A DNA stretch of 64,000 bases from positions 28,859-92,858 of the forward strand of contig JUHI01000025.1 of the NCBI GenBank assembly GCA_000799755.1, in the 5' to 3' direction. Shown here in pieces: positions 28,016 through 35,987 of this stretch (position 1 is the first letter of the stretch; every line of letters begins with the position of its first letter). The notes under the pieces were generated by a model that saw only the letters and a program-made list of their open reading frames with translations, made no database searches and was not told the origin of the DNA. This stretch comes from Martinezella tropici (GTDB taxonomy: Bacteria > Pseudomonadota > Alphaproteobacteria > Rhizobiales > Rhizobiaceae). The translations under genes were made by a program, and so were the position numbers.

Positions 28016-28786
28016 CTATTTCTCCTCGGTGAGCCAACCGAGGATGTTCTTCCAAAGACGCCCGTAGCCTTCCCATTCGCAAAAGGCGGGCGAGAGCCAG
28101 TGTGGGCCGATATCCGACGTCCAGGCAGCAGTCCTGCCCTTGCCGAACCGGCCGGTCACCAGCAGCGGATGCCCACCCTCGGAATCGGGTAATCGGGCGA
28201 CGATTTCGACATCGTCCCGGTCACGCACCTCGACCTCGTTAACACCGAGTAGCAAGGGCCATTCGCCAGGAATGCCCGCAACAGTCGCGTGATCCGACTT
28301 GACGATGACCGGTGTCGTTCCCTCAGGGATTTCGACACGATCATCATAAGGAAGGCATGTGACCGGCAGCGTGTCCTCGACGGCGGTGCGGCGCCAGCGC
28401 GCCTTGCCATCGATCCCCTGGAACGAGAAATAGCCGCCGACCATCAGCAAGCCACCGCCCTTTTCGACCCACGCCTTCAAGAGTTTCAGCCGGTTCGGAA
28501 CCGTCTTCGAATGCAACCAGACCGCCGGCGGAAGCAGCAGCGAATTGGCGCCGATATCGGAAAGGATGATCGCGTCATAGACATCCAGTCCGGCCATATC
28601 GAAGGGCAGTTGTTCGACCGCCTCATGGGCCGGCATATAGGTCAGCTCATACTGGCTGCCAGCGAGCGCCTTGACGAGCGGCTCGGCGCCGAGGTGAAAC
28701 GTGACGCTTCCGAACTGGTCGAAGCCCTTGTAGTGCGTGGCGGAACTGACCCAGCTCTCGCCGACGAGAAGAACCTTCTTTGTCAT
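28016..28786 (-). CDS. Putative glutamine amidotransferase-like protein (GATase1-like/DUF1355)
   Basis: A 256-residue cytoplasmic protein resembling class I glutamine amidotransferase-like domains, with LLVGESWVSSATHYKGFDQF at the N-terminus, VYDAIILSDIGANSLLL (about residues 74-90) and GGGLLMVGGYFSFQG (about 114-128). The Cys of the nucleophile elbow in true GATases is not at the expected place (GGYFSF), so amidotransferase activity is unlikely. The family is often encoded beside sugar or polyol catabolic genes; the function is unknown. It lies 17 bases downstream of the phosphotriesterase-like gene. Confidence 0.75.
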   Translation of the reverse strand: MTKKVLLVGESWVSSATHYKGFDQFGSVTFHLGAEPLVKALAGSQYELTYMPAHEAVEQLPFDMAGLDVYDAIILSDIGANSLLLPPAVWLHSKTVPNRLKLLKAWVEKGGGLLMVGGYFSFQGIDGKARWRRTAVEDTLPVTCLPYDDRVEIPEGTTPVIVKSDHATVAGIPGEWPLLLGVNEVEVRDRDDVEIVARLPDSEGGHPLLVTGRFGKGRTAAWTSDIGPHWLSPAFCEWEGYGRLWKNILGWLTEEK

Positions 28787-28803
28787 GATGTTTCCATTTC
28801 TTT

Positions 28804-29880
28804 TTATGAAGTTGCAGCGGCCTCAAAGACCGATCTGGGATTGGCGCGCATGAAGATATCGAGCGTTGCATCGTCCAGCCCGTGGCGCTTCAGCCGCGGC
28901 AGGAAGTGACGCAGGACATAGGCGTAGCCGTTGCCCCCGTAGTGCTTCAGCATCATCTTCAAAAACACGTCGTGAGATAGAAGCAGGCGGTCGCGATGTC
29001 CCATCTCGACGAGCTTGACGAGCGCGCGTGCTGCCTCTTCGTCGCTTGGGCATTGCACCTGCTGATCGGCATAGAAGAGGTCCATGCCGATCATGTCGTA
29101 TTCGAGGAAGGCGCCGCGTGCGGCAAGTTCCGACTGATAGGTGAGATCGTCATGCGACGGGTTCATATGGCAAAGTACCGTATGCCTGAGATTGCCGCCT
29201 TCCAACGCCACGATATCGAGAACCTTGTGGCCGAGACGATACCAGCCAGGAAGGTGAACCATCAGCGGCAGGCCGGTGCGCACATGTGCTTCCGTGGCGC
29301 CCCGCAGCGATTTCTCTTCCTCAGCCGTGAAGTCGGAAGAGACGCCGATCTCGCCGATCAGGCCGATCTTCACATCCGTACCGTCGGCGCCGACGGTTGC
29401 CTCGGACACGATCTCGTCGGCGATCTGAGCCGCCGACATCCCCGCGACCCTTTCAGGATGCGACGAGCCGAGGTAGAAGCCGGCTCCCATGACGATGTTC
29501 AGCCCCGTCGCCTTGGAGATGCGGCGAAGAGCCAAGGGATCACGGCCAATGCCCTGGCATGTGGGTTCGACGACTGTGCGGCCGCCGAGCCCGGCAAAGT
29601 CCTGAAGCTCCGTCACCGCAAGCTTTTCGTCATCCAACGTGATGTTGTGCTTGTTGACGAAAGGGTCCTGCCGCAGCTCACCCAGGATCTCCATACAGAC
29701 GAAGCTCTCGGCAAGATATTGCCGATCAGGCGTCTTCGGTGCGTGCCACCAGCAACGGCAATCGTTGAGAATATGCTCGTGCATCAGGGTGACGCCGATG
29801 TCGGAAACCGGTATCGGCCCCGCAACGGTCATCACTTGTCCGGATCGAACATGACCAGGTGAAAGCTCATCTGTCGTCAT
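28804..29880 (-). CDS. Phosphotriesterase-related (PHP) metallohydrolase
   Basis: A 358-residue amidohydrolase-superfamily barrel. The N-terminal metal motif is MHEH (about residues 33-36). A Glu sits at the bridging position (VVEPTCQGIGRDP, about 103) where true phosphotriesterases use a carbamylated Lys; other ligands are MVHLPGW, VLCHMNPSHDD and the Asp of LSHDVF. The pattern fits PHP-type proteins, which include lactonases and esterases. The start is the ATG forming TGATG with the permease stop; the open frame upstream is permease sequence in another frame. It may hydrolyse the imported sugar derivative or lactone. Confidence 0.88.
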   Translation of the reverse strand: MTTDELSPGHVRSGQVMTVAGPIPVSDIGVTLMHEHILNDCRCWWHAPKTPDRQYLAESFVCMEILGELRQDPFVNKHNITLDDEKLAVTELQDFAGLGGRTVVEPTCQGIGRDPLALRRISKATGLNIVMGAGFYLGSSHPERVAGMSAAQIADEIVSEATVGADGTDVKIGLIGEIGVSSDFTAEEEKSLRGATEAHVRTGLPLMVHLPGWYRLGHKVLDIVALEGGNLRHTVLCHMNPSHDDLTYQSELAARGAFLEYDMIGMDLFYADQQVQCPSDEEAARALVKLVEMGHRDRLLLSHDVFLKMMLKHYGGNGYAYVLRHFLPRLKRHGLDDATLDIFMRANPRSVFEAAATS

Positions 29881-30884
29881 CAGCTCTTCCTCCTGCCTGC
29901 CAGCCGGAAGTTGGTGGTGAAGATGCGCGTGTTCAGCCAGATGGCAACGAGGATAATTGCGCCTGTAACGATCTGCGTGAAGAAGGGCGAGATGTGCATC
30001 AGGATCAGACCATTGCCGATGACGGCGATAGTCATGGTGCCGAGAACCGTTCCGATCATCGTGCCGCGCCCACCCATCAGCGACGTGCCGCCAAGGACAA
30101 CGGCGGCAATCACCTGAAGTTCGAAGCCAACAGCCGCATTCGACGAACCAGAGCCGAGACGCGCGGCAATCAGAAGACCTGCCAGTGCCGATGCAACGCC
30201 CGAGACAAGATAGACTGACGCAACGATCCATTTGGCAGGCATGCCGACGCGGCGCGCCGCTTCCATGTTCGATCCCACAGCCACGATCTGACGCCCGTAC
30301 TTGGTGACAGCCATGACGACATAGCCGGCAATCGCGATGAGGATTGCGATCAGTGCCGGCACGGGGAAGCCAGCTAACTCGCCGCGCCCCATATAGAAGA
30401 AGCCTGGCTCGTTGTTGATCGGAATGGAGTAACCCTGGGTCAGATAAAGAGCGACGCCGCGCAATATGGAGAGACCGGCAAGGGTAACAATGAAGGCAGG
30501 AATGTTCTGGTAGGCGATAAACCAACCCTGCAACAGGCCAATGATCCCGCCGAAGGCGAGCATGCCAATCGACACGATCGGCCAGGGTATGCCTGTCGCC
30601 AATGTGATGGCGGCGACAGCATTAATGAGAGCCAGCATCGAGCCGACAGAGAGATCGATGCCACCGGTTACGATCACCAGTGTCATCGCAATCGCCACGA
30701 CGAGGATGGGAGCGGCCTGGCGCACGATATTGAGGATGTTACCCATCGTCATGAAAGTGGTTGTCGTCAGTGAAAAGAAGACGAGGCATGCCAGGAAAAA
30801 GAAGGCGATCGACAGGACCTGCGCGTTTTCGCCCAGGAAATCCGATATCGGCGAGCCCTTGCTGCGTTCGGTGTAGACGGTCAA
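29880..30884 (-). CDS. Ribose-type ABC permease (RbsC-like)
   Basis: A 334-residue permease with eight to ten hydrophobic segments and the family motif VTGGIDLSVGSMLAL (about residues 70-84), plus ARLGSGSSNAAVGFELQVIA near the C-terminal half. It starts with TTG, well supported by GGGGAG seven bases upstream, overlapping the ATPase stop (TTGA). It works with the ATPase and binding protein encoded immediately upstream. Confidence 0.9.
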   Translation of the reverse strand: MTVYTERSKGSPISDFLGENAQVLSIAFFFLACLVFFSLTTTTFMTMGNILNIVRQAAPILVVAIAMTLVIVTGGIDLSVGSMLALINAVAAITLATGIPWPIVSIGMLAFGGIIGLLQGWFIAYQNIPAFIVTLAGLSILRGVALYLTQGYSIPINNEPGFFYMGRGELAGFPVPALIAILIAIAGYVVMAVTKYGRQIVAVGSNMEAARRVGMPAKWIVASVYLVSGVASALAGLLIAARLGSGSSNAAVGFELQVIAAVVLGGTSLMGGRGTMIGTVLGTMTIAVIGNGLILMHISPFFTQIVTGAIILVAIWLNTRIFTTNFRLAGRRKS

Positions 30885-31690
30885 TGTCTTTCTCCCCCGA
30901 CGATGAGCTTGACGAGATCTTCAAGATTGGTCTTGCCGATATCGCGTTCGGCAACCTTGGTGCCTTCGTACATGACGGCGATCCGGTCGCAGACCCTGAA
31001 CAGATCCTGCAGGCGATGGGTGATGAGAACGACGGACACGCCGCTTGCCTTGACCCGGTTGATGAGCGACAGGACGGCCTCCACTTCGGCGACGGCAAGC
31101 GCCGATGTCGGTTCATCCATGATCAGCACCCTGGGGCTGAACGAAGCAGCTCGCGCGATCGCGATCGCCTGGCGCTGGCCTCCCGACAACTTCTCGACCT
31201 TGGCCGAGAGACGCGGAATGCGGATCTCAAGCGCATCGAGCATCCTGCGCGCCTCGCTCAACATCCTCTGATGATCGAGGAACGGGCCTCTGGTGATCTC
31301 GCGTCCGAGAAAGAGATTGCCGACGACGTCGACGTGATCGCAGAGGCTAAGATCCTGGAAGACCATTTCGATGTGGCGATCGCGCGCATCGGCTGGCCCC
31401 GAAAAGCGGACTTCCTCGCCATTCAAAGAGATGGTGCCCTCATCCGGCAGATAGGTGCCGGAGATGATTTTTGTCAATGTCGACTTACCCGCCGCGTTAT
31501 CGCCGACGAGGCCAAGGCATTCGCCGGGAAACAGATCGAGATCGACGCCACGCAGCGCCTGATGCGAGCCGAAGGTCTTGCGGATGCCGCGCAGAGATAC
31601 AGCTGGCGTCACGGCGGACGAGCCGGAGGAATGCCGGGAGGCTTGCGCCTCCCCGGCTCCGGCATAAACAGGCCGGTTTTCCATCATCAT
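30881..31690 (-). CDS. Ribose-type ABC ATPase, single domain
   Basis: A 269-residue ATPase with Walker A GDNAAGKST (about residues 63-71), Q-loop MVFQDLSLC, signature LSGGQRQ, Walker B VLIMDEPT and switch His in LITHRL. RbsA is usually a two-domain protein of about 500 residues; this single-domain form resembles the FrcA/fructose-type ATPase. It overlaps the binding-protein stop (ATGA); three Met codons open the frame and the first is used. Confidence 0.9.
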   Translation of the reverse strand: MMMENRPVYAGAGEAQASRHSSGSSAVTPAVSLRGIRKTFGSHQALRGVDLDLFPGECLGLVGDNAAGKSTLTKIISGTYLPDEGTISLNGEEVRFSGPADARDRHIEMVFQDLSLCDHVDVVGNLFLGREITRGPFLDHQRMLSEARRMLDALEIRIPRLSAKVEKLSGGQRQAIAIARAASFSPRVLIMDEPTSALAVAEVEAVLSLINRVKASGVSVVLITHRLQDLFRVCDRIAVMYEGTKVAERDIGKTNLEDLVKLIVGGERH

Positions 31691-32637
31691 TTGAAAACGG
31701 CCCGGTATGGGTCGACGTTCTGCTTCGTCACGATCGTGATCGGTACGGAGATGCTCTTTTCAACGCTCTGGCCGGCGTTGAGTTTCGCCAGGGCTTCGAC
31801 GGCAGCCTTGCCCTCGCCTGCCGGGTCCTGTTGGACGACAGCGACGACATAACCCTGATCGAGACCGGCGATCGCCTGTGCGGTCAGATCCCAGCCGAAG
31901 ACCTTGATCGTATCCTGCTTGCCCTGGCTTTGAACGGCAGCGATGGCGCCGAGCAGCGCCGGCTCGCCGGTCGCATAAATCGTCGTCATGTCCGGATTGC
32001 CGGTGATGAGATTTTCAGCGGCGGAAAGGGCATTGTCCTGGATATTCTGGCCGTCGACAACGCCAGCCGTTTCAATGCCGGCACCCTTGATAGCGTCCTC
32101 GAAACCCTTCTGGCGAACGTTCTGAATATAGGAGTTCAGGGCGCCGACGATGCCGACCTTGGCTTTGCCGCCCATGTTCTTCTTGACGTAATCGAGGTAG
32201 TAGGCACCGATATCGGCGCCGGCCTTGGCATTGTCGACGCCGATCTGCGACTTCTGCGGGCCGTCCGGCAAGATTGCATCGATGGCGACAACAGGAATGC
32301 CGGCATCAGACGCCTGCTTGACCGCCGGCATGATGCCGTTGACGTCGATCGCCACGACGATCAGCCCGTCGACTTTCTGCTGGACATAGGTCTCGATGGC
32401 GCTGTTTTGTGCGGCGGCATCATTGTTGGCATTGAAAATGACGAGCTTATCGCCCGAGGCATCCGCGGCCTTCTGAGCGCCCTCGTTGATCTGATTGAAG
32501 AAAAGGGCCTGCTGGTTGATCTGCACCAGTGCATAGGTCTTGCCGGCTGCATGGGCGAGTGGTGCTGCCATCGTCGCACCCGCGAGCGCGGTCAAGGCAA
32601 GGGCGGCGTTGAACGCCCGACGTCTCATCTGTTTCAT
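31687..32637 (-). CDS. Ribose-type ABC transporter binding protein
   Basis: A 316-residue exported binding protein of the LacI/RbsB fold, with a signal peptide ending at AHAAG (about residue 31). Core motifs are NANNDAAAQNSAIETYVQQK (start about 73), DGLIVVAIDVNG, DNAKAGADIGAYYLDYV (about 138-154) and YATGEPALLGAI. Its start has AGAGGATG upstream. It is the first gene of the importer operon, 20 bases after the lacI stop, so it could be co-transcribed with lacI. Confidence 0.9.
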   Translation of the reverse strand: MKQMRRRAFNAALALTALAGATMAAPLAHAAGKTYALVQINQQALFFNQINEGAQKAADASGDKLVIFNANNDAAAQNSAIETYVQQKVDGLIVVAIDVNGIMPAVKQASDAGIPVVAIDAILPDGPQKSQIGVDNAKAGADIGAYYLDYVKKNMGGKAKVGIVGALNSYIQNVRQKGFEDAIKGAGIETAGVVDGQNIQDNALSAAENLITGNPDMTTIYATGEPALLGAIAAVQSQGKQDTIKVFGWDLTAQAIAGLDQGYVVAVVQQDPAGEGKAAVEALAKLNAGQSVEKSISVPITIVTKQNVDPYRAVFK

Positions 32638-32657
32638 GTTCTCATCCTCTGGTTTTG

Positions 32658-33695
32658 TTATCGTTGCTTGTTATGTGTCGAAGGCGGTGCAACGGATTTC
32701 CGCACGACGATTTCGACTGGCACGAGTTCCTCTGTGGCGAGCGATTTGCTCTCCTGCCAGTTTGTCTCAAGAAGAAGGGCGAGCGCGCGTTGCCCGATGG
32801 TGCGCACCGGCTGCCGGATAGCCGTCACGGGCGGCGCAAAAAGATGTAAGGGGCTGACATCGTCGAAGCCGATGAGAGACAGGTCCTCGGGGATCGAAAT
32901 CCCCCTTTCCCTCAGGACTTCGATCATACCGATGGCGATTTCGTCGGAGCTGGCGAAAATGGCCGTTGCCGGCATGCCTTCGTCTAAGAACCGCCGTGCC
33001 ATCTCCCGCCCACAAGCGATCGTATATTCACCGCTATAGCGCCGGATCGAGGCGGCATCGCCGAAGCGCTCCCGCAGCCCCTTGCATAATCCGTTGAAGC
33101 GCCGCTGCGTGCTGATCATCGCATCGGGGCCGCCGACATACAGCACCTGCCGATGCCCGAATTCCGCCAAGTGCCGGCCGGCGAGCTGGCCACCCTGAAA
33201 ATTATCGCAAAAGAGCTTTGGGACGACGGCAAGCGGCACGTCTTCGTCGACGACGATGACCTTGCCGGTTCGATTGATGAGCTCTGCAAGCTCCCCGTCA
33301 TCGGGATGGTTGGTAACGAAGACCAAACCATCGACGTGATTGTGCTCAATTAGTCTGAGATAGGCAACTTCACGGCCGGTCCTATTGAGCGTCGCATAGA
33401 GCGACACAGCAAGCCCCCGGTCGTTGGCCTCCTCCTCGATGGCGGCGACCATCGTTGCAAAGAACGGGTTGGCAATATCGGGAACCACCAGGCCGATCGT
33501 GTCCGAGCGGCCGCGGCTTAGACGTCGGGCATGGGGGTTCGGCTGATATTTGAGGGAGGCGATCGCTTCATCGATGCGCTGCTTGGTTGCCGCCGGTAGA
33601 TCAAGCGAGCCGTTCAGCATGCGCGAGACGGTCGCCACCGATACGCCAGCGGCTTTCGCCACATCCTTCAAACCGGAGATCCGTTCGTTCGCCAT
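32658..33695 (-). CDS. LacI-family regulator of the sugar importer
   Basis: A 345-residue regulator with an N-terminal LacI helix-turn-helix (KDVAKAAGVSVATVSRMLNG, about residues 10-29), hinge helix (KYQPNPHARRLSRG) and a sugar-binding-fold effector domain (TIGLVVPDIANPFFA, SLIGFDDVSPL). It precedes the importer operon on the same strand. Three abutting 13-base operator-like repeats lie just upstream of its start, so it probably represses itself and the downstream genes. Confidence 0.92.
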   Translation of the reverse strand: MANERISGLKDVAKAAGVSVATVSRMLNGSLDLPAATKQRIDEAIASLKYQPNPHARRLSRGRSDTIGLVVPDIANPFFATMVAAIEEEANDRGLAVSLYATLNRTGREVAYLRLIEHNHVDGLVFVTNHPDDGELAELINRTGKVIVVDEDVPLAVVPKLFCDNFQGGQLAGRHLAEFGHRQVLYVGGPDAMISTQRRFNGLCKGLRERFGDAASIRRYSGEYTIACGREMARRFLDEGMPATAIFASSDEIAIGMIEVLRERGISIPEDLSLIGFDDVSPLHLFAPPVTAIRQPVRTIGQRALALLLETNWQESKSLATEELVPVEIVVRKSVAPPSTHNKQR

Positions 33696-33700
33696 GCTTT

Positions 33701-33739
33701 GTAAACCGCTTTAGTAAAACGCTTTAGTAAAACGCTTTA
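33701..33739. promoter_or_regulatory. Triple tandem LacI-type operator
   Basis: Three directly abutting 13-base units, GTAAACCGCTTTA, GTAAAACGCTTTA and GTAAAACGCTTTA, start five bases upstream of the lacI start codon. Each is a near-palindrome centred on CG (TAAA-N-CG-N-TTTA), the form expected for LacI-family sites. Confidence 0.75.
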
Positions 33740-33898
33740 CTGATCGTGATGGACATAATCACATCTGTCAAGCGCCGCAGAAGCGGTGCCGCGTGATTCA
33801 CTCAGCGATGGAATGAATGGTGTTCGTAGACACGCGAGAGAGGCAATGGCTTATCTTGCCAAAGGTCGCCCTTGGCTGCGGTTATATCCCGCCCTTGA

Positions 33899-34933
33899 TC
33901 ATTCAAGGGCGCTTGGCCTCTGCTCCTGCCCAACCATGCGCGCCGCCAGCAATAAGGCCTCTTCGCTCGCGCCCACATTGGCAATGCCTTTGCCGGCGAT
34001 GTCATAGGCCGTGCCGTGTGCCGGCGTGCAGACGGGGAACGGCAGCCCGCCAATCATGGTCACGCCGCGATCAAAACCCATCATCTTCATCGCGATCTGA
34101 CCCTGGTCGTGATACATGGTCAGCACTGCATGGAAGCCGCCTTTCAGTGCCGTCAGGAACGCAGTATCGGCCGGAAACGGTCCCTCGACCAGCCAGCCCC
34201 TCGCGATACCCTTGGCGACAGCCGGCTCGATGATGTCGATTTCCTCCATCCCGAAGGTACCGCCGTCGCCGGCATGGGGATTGAGCCCGGCAACGGCAAT
34301 CCTGGGCTCGGTGATCCCGGCCTTGATCAGGCATCTCCGCGTCAGATCGAGCTCGGCGAGGATGGCTTCCTGGGAAATGTGGGAGGCCACGGCCGAAAGC
34401 GGGATATGCGACGTCACGCGCGCATTCCAGATCTTTTCCAGCACGTTGAATTCCCGCATCTTTTGGCGATGCTGCAACACATCGGCGATGAAGCGGATTT
34501 CGTCGTCATAGCCCGGATAGGCAAGGCGCATGGCCTTCTTGTTGAAGGGCGTGAAGCATACCGCATCGACTTTGCCGTCACGGCCAAGCTCAAGGGCCTT
34601 GCGGAAGTTCTCGATGGCAAAGCGCCCGCCTGCAAGGGTCGCCTCCCCCTTGCTGACATCGCCCGGCGCCAGATTGCCAAGATCCACGAATGCGCGGGTT
34701 GCCTCCAACGTCCGATCGACTTCATTCACGGACACTGGCTGCAGCTTCAACTCTACTCCCGCCGCCGCAGCGCCCTCGTCAAGAACGCGTCGGTCTCCGA
34801 TCACCACCAGCCGAGCAGTTTCGCCTACACGCTGCGATACAAGCAGCCGGGCCGCCAGTTCTGGACTAATCCCCGCCGGGTCGCCCATGACAAGGGCAAT
34901 GAGAGGACGATGAACCGCGTGCATGTCATCCAT
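33899..34933 (-). CDS. PdxA2-type 4-hydroxythreonine-4-phosphate dehydrogenase family enzyme
   Basis: A 344-residue PdxA-family oxidative decarboxylase with the motifs MGDPAGISPELAARLL (about residues 16-31), FTPFNKKAM, VTSHIPL (metal His), NPHAGDGGTFGMEE (about 241-254), MYHDQGQIAMKM and GLPFPVCTPAHGTAYDIAGKG. PdxA2 proteins act on 4-phospho-D-threonate or D-erythronate rather than in vitamin B6 synthesis. The usual DUF1537 kinase partner is not in the window. The start was moved 26 codons downstream of the longest frame, to the first Met before conserved sequence. It is divergent from a GntR gene. Confidence 0.85.
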   Translation of the reverse strand: MDDMHAVHRPLIALVMGDPAGISPELAARLLVSQRVGETARLVVIGDRRVLDEGAAAAGVELKLQPVSVNEVDRTLEATRAFVDLGNLAPGDVSKGEATLAGGRFAIENFRKALELGRDGKVDAVCFTPFNKKAMRLAYPGYDDEIRFIADVLQHRQKMREFNVLEKIWNARVTSHIPLSAVASHISQEAILAELDLTRRCLIKAGITEPRIAVAGLNPHAGDGGTFGMEEIDIIEPAVAKGIARGWLVEGPFPADTAFLTALKGGFHAVLTMYHDQGQIAMKMMGFDRGVTMIGGLPFPVCTPAHGTAYDIAGKGIANVGASEEALLLAARMVGQEQRPSALE

Positions 34934-34999
34934 TTTGTCTGCTCGATCTGGAGTGAATGCAGCAACGCTATCGGAGCAAGGAGGTGACGTCAAGCATTC

Positions 35000-35014
35000 T
35001 GTATACAGCATACA
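35000..35014. promoter_or_regulatory. Putative GntR (FCD) operator
   Basis: TGTATACAGCATACA holds inverted TGTAT/ATACA half-sites in the intergenic region between divergent pdxA2 and the GntR gene. FCD-type GntR regulators commonly bind TGTATACA-like palindromes, so it may control both genes. Confidence 0.5.
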
Positions 35015-35115
35015 AAGTTCACAGCGGTGGCCACTGATGATCCCGGGCTGGACAGTGGTCGGTGGAAAAGATACGTCGAGGATGACACGCTACTTTGAAA
35101 GACCAGGGAGAGGAC

Positions 35116-35814
35116 ATGGTTGCAGGCTCCGACCCGCTTCCGAACATAACGGATGGATCGGCGAGCGAACTCGGTCCGATTGACCGCGTGCCTCTTCATG
35201 ATGCGATCGTCAATCGACTGCGCGACATGATCATCGAAGGCGAGTTGCCGCCCGGTTCGCGCATTCACGAAACGCAAATGGGCCAACGGCTTGGCGTGTC
35301 GCGCACTCCCTTGCGCGAAGCAATTAAATTCCTCGCCAGCGAGGGGTTGGTAGAGCTCGTACCGGCCCGCGGGGCGGTCGTGCGTCAATTCAGCACCAAG
35401 GACATCAAGGACATGCTGCTTGTCCTAAAGACCCTCGAGATTCTGGCTGGCCGCCTCGCTTGCGAGCATGCAACCGACGGGCAGATCGCCCATATCCGAT
35501 CCATGCATGATGAGATGCTCGGCCATTATCGCGAAGGCCGGCGCATGGAATACTACAAGCTCAACCAGGGCATTCACTCGGCCATCGCCGCGCTTTCCGA
35601 CAATGAACCGCTGGCCTATACCCACGGCATGCTGCAGACGCGCCTGAAACGGGTGCGCTTCGTCGGGCACCAGGGCGAGGAAAACTGGGCCAAGGCGGTT
35701 GCGGAGCATGAGGAAATGATCGCGGCTCTCGAAGCGCGGGATGCGGCCCGCTTGTCCGAGATCATAGAGCGGCATCTGTCTGCCGCCTGGGAACGGGTCG
35801 AAGCCTCGATTTGA
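35116..35814 (+). CDS. GntR-family regulator, FCD domain
   Basis: A 232-residue regulator with an N-terminal winged helix (QRLGVSRTPLREAIKFLASE, about residues 57-76) and a C-terminal FCD domain with metal-site residues in the H-box (GIHSAIAAL) and in the helix ending IIERHLSAAWERV. The start used is the ATG after GGGAGAGGAC; a TTG seven codons upstream is also in frame. It probably regulates pdxA2. Confidence 0.88.
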   Translation: MVAGSDPLPNITDGSASELGPIDRVPLHDAIVNRLRDMIIEGELPPGSRIHETQMGQRLGVSRTPLREAIKFLASEGLVELVPARGAVVRQFSTKDIKDMLLVLKTLEILAGRLACEHATDGQIAHIRSMHDEMLGHYREGRRMEYYKLNQGIHSAIAALSDNEPLAYTHGMLQTRLKRVRFVGHQGEENWAKAVAEHEEMIAALEARDAARLSEIIERHLSAAWERVEASI

Positions 35815-35987
35815 CGGCCCACCGGCATGGCGTTGAAAACCATGCCCACCCTCATCTCCAAGTCCTTGTCCAGCGTCGCAAGGGAGTCCATGCGCCGCCC
35901 CGGTCGCGCAGCGGATCGTCGCCAACCCTTGACCAGTTGCGTAGAAGGCGAGCGAGAAGGAGCCGCCCTTACAATGCCGCTACGTCG

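Noticed and set aside
28804..30525. 573-residue open frame including the phosphotriesterase-like gene
   Set aside because: The N-terminal part is the permease gene read in another frame; conserved sequence begins at the ATG at 29880.
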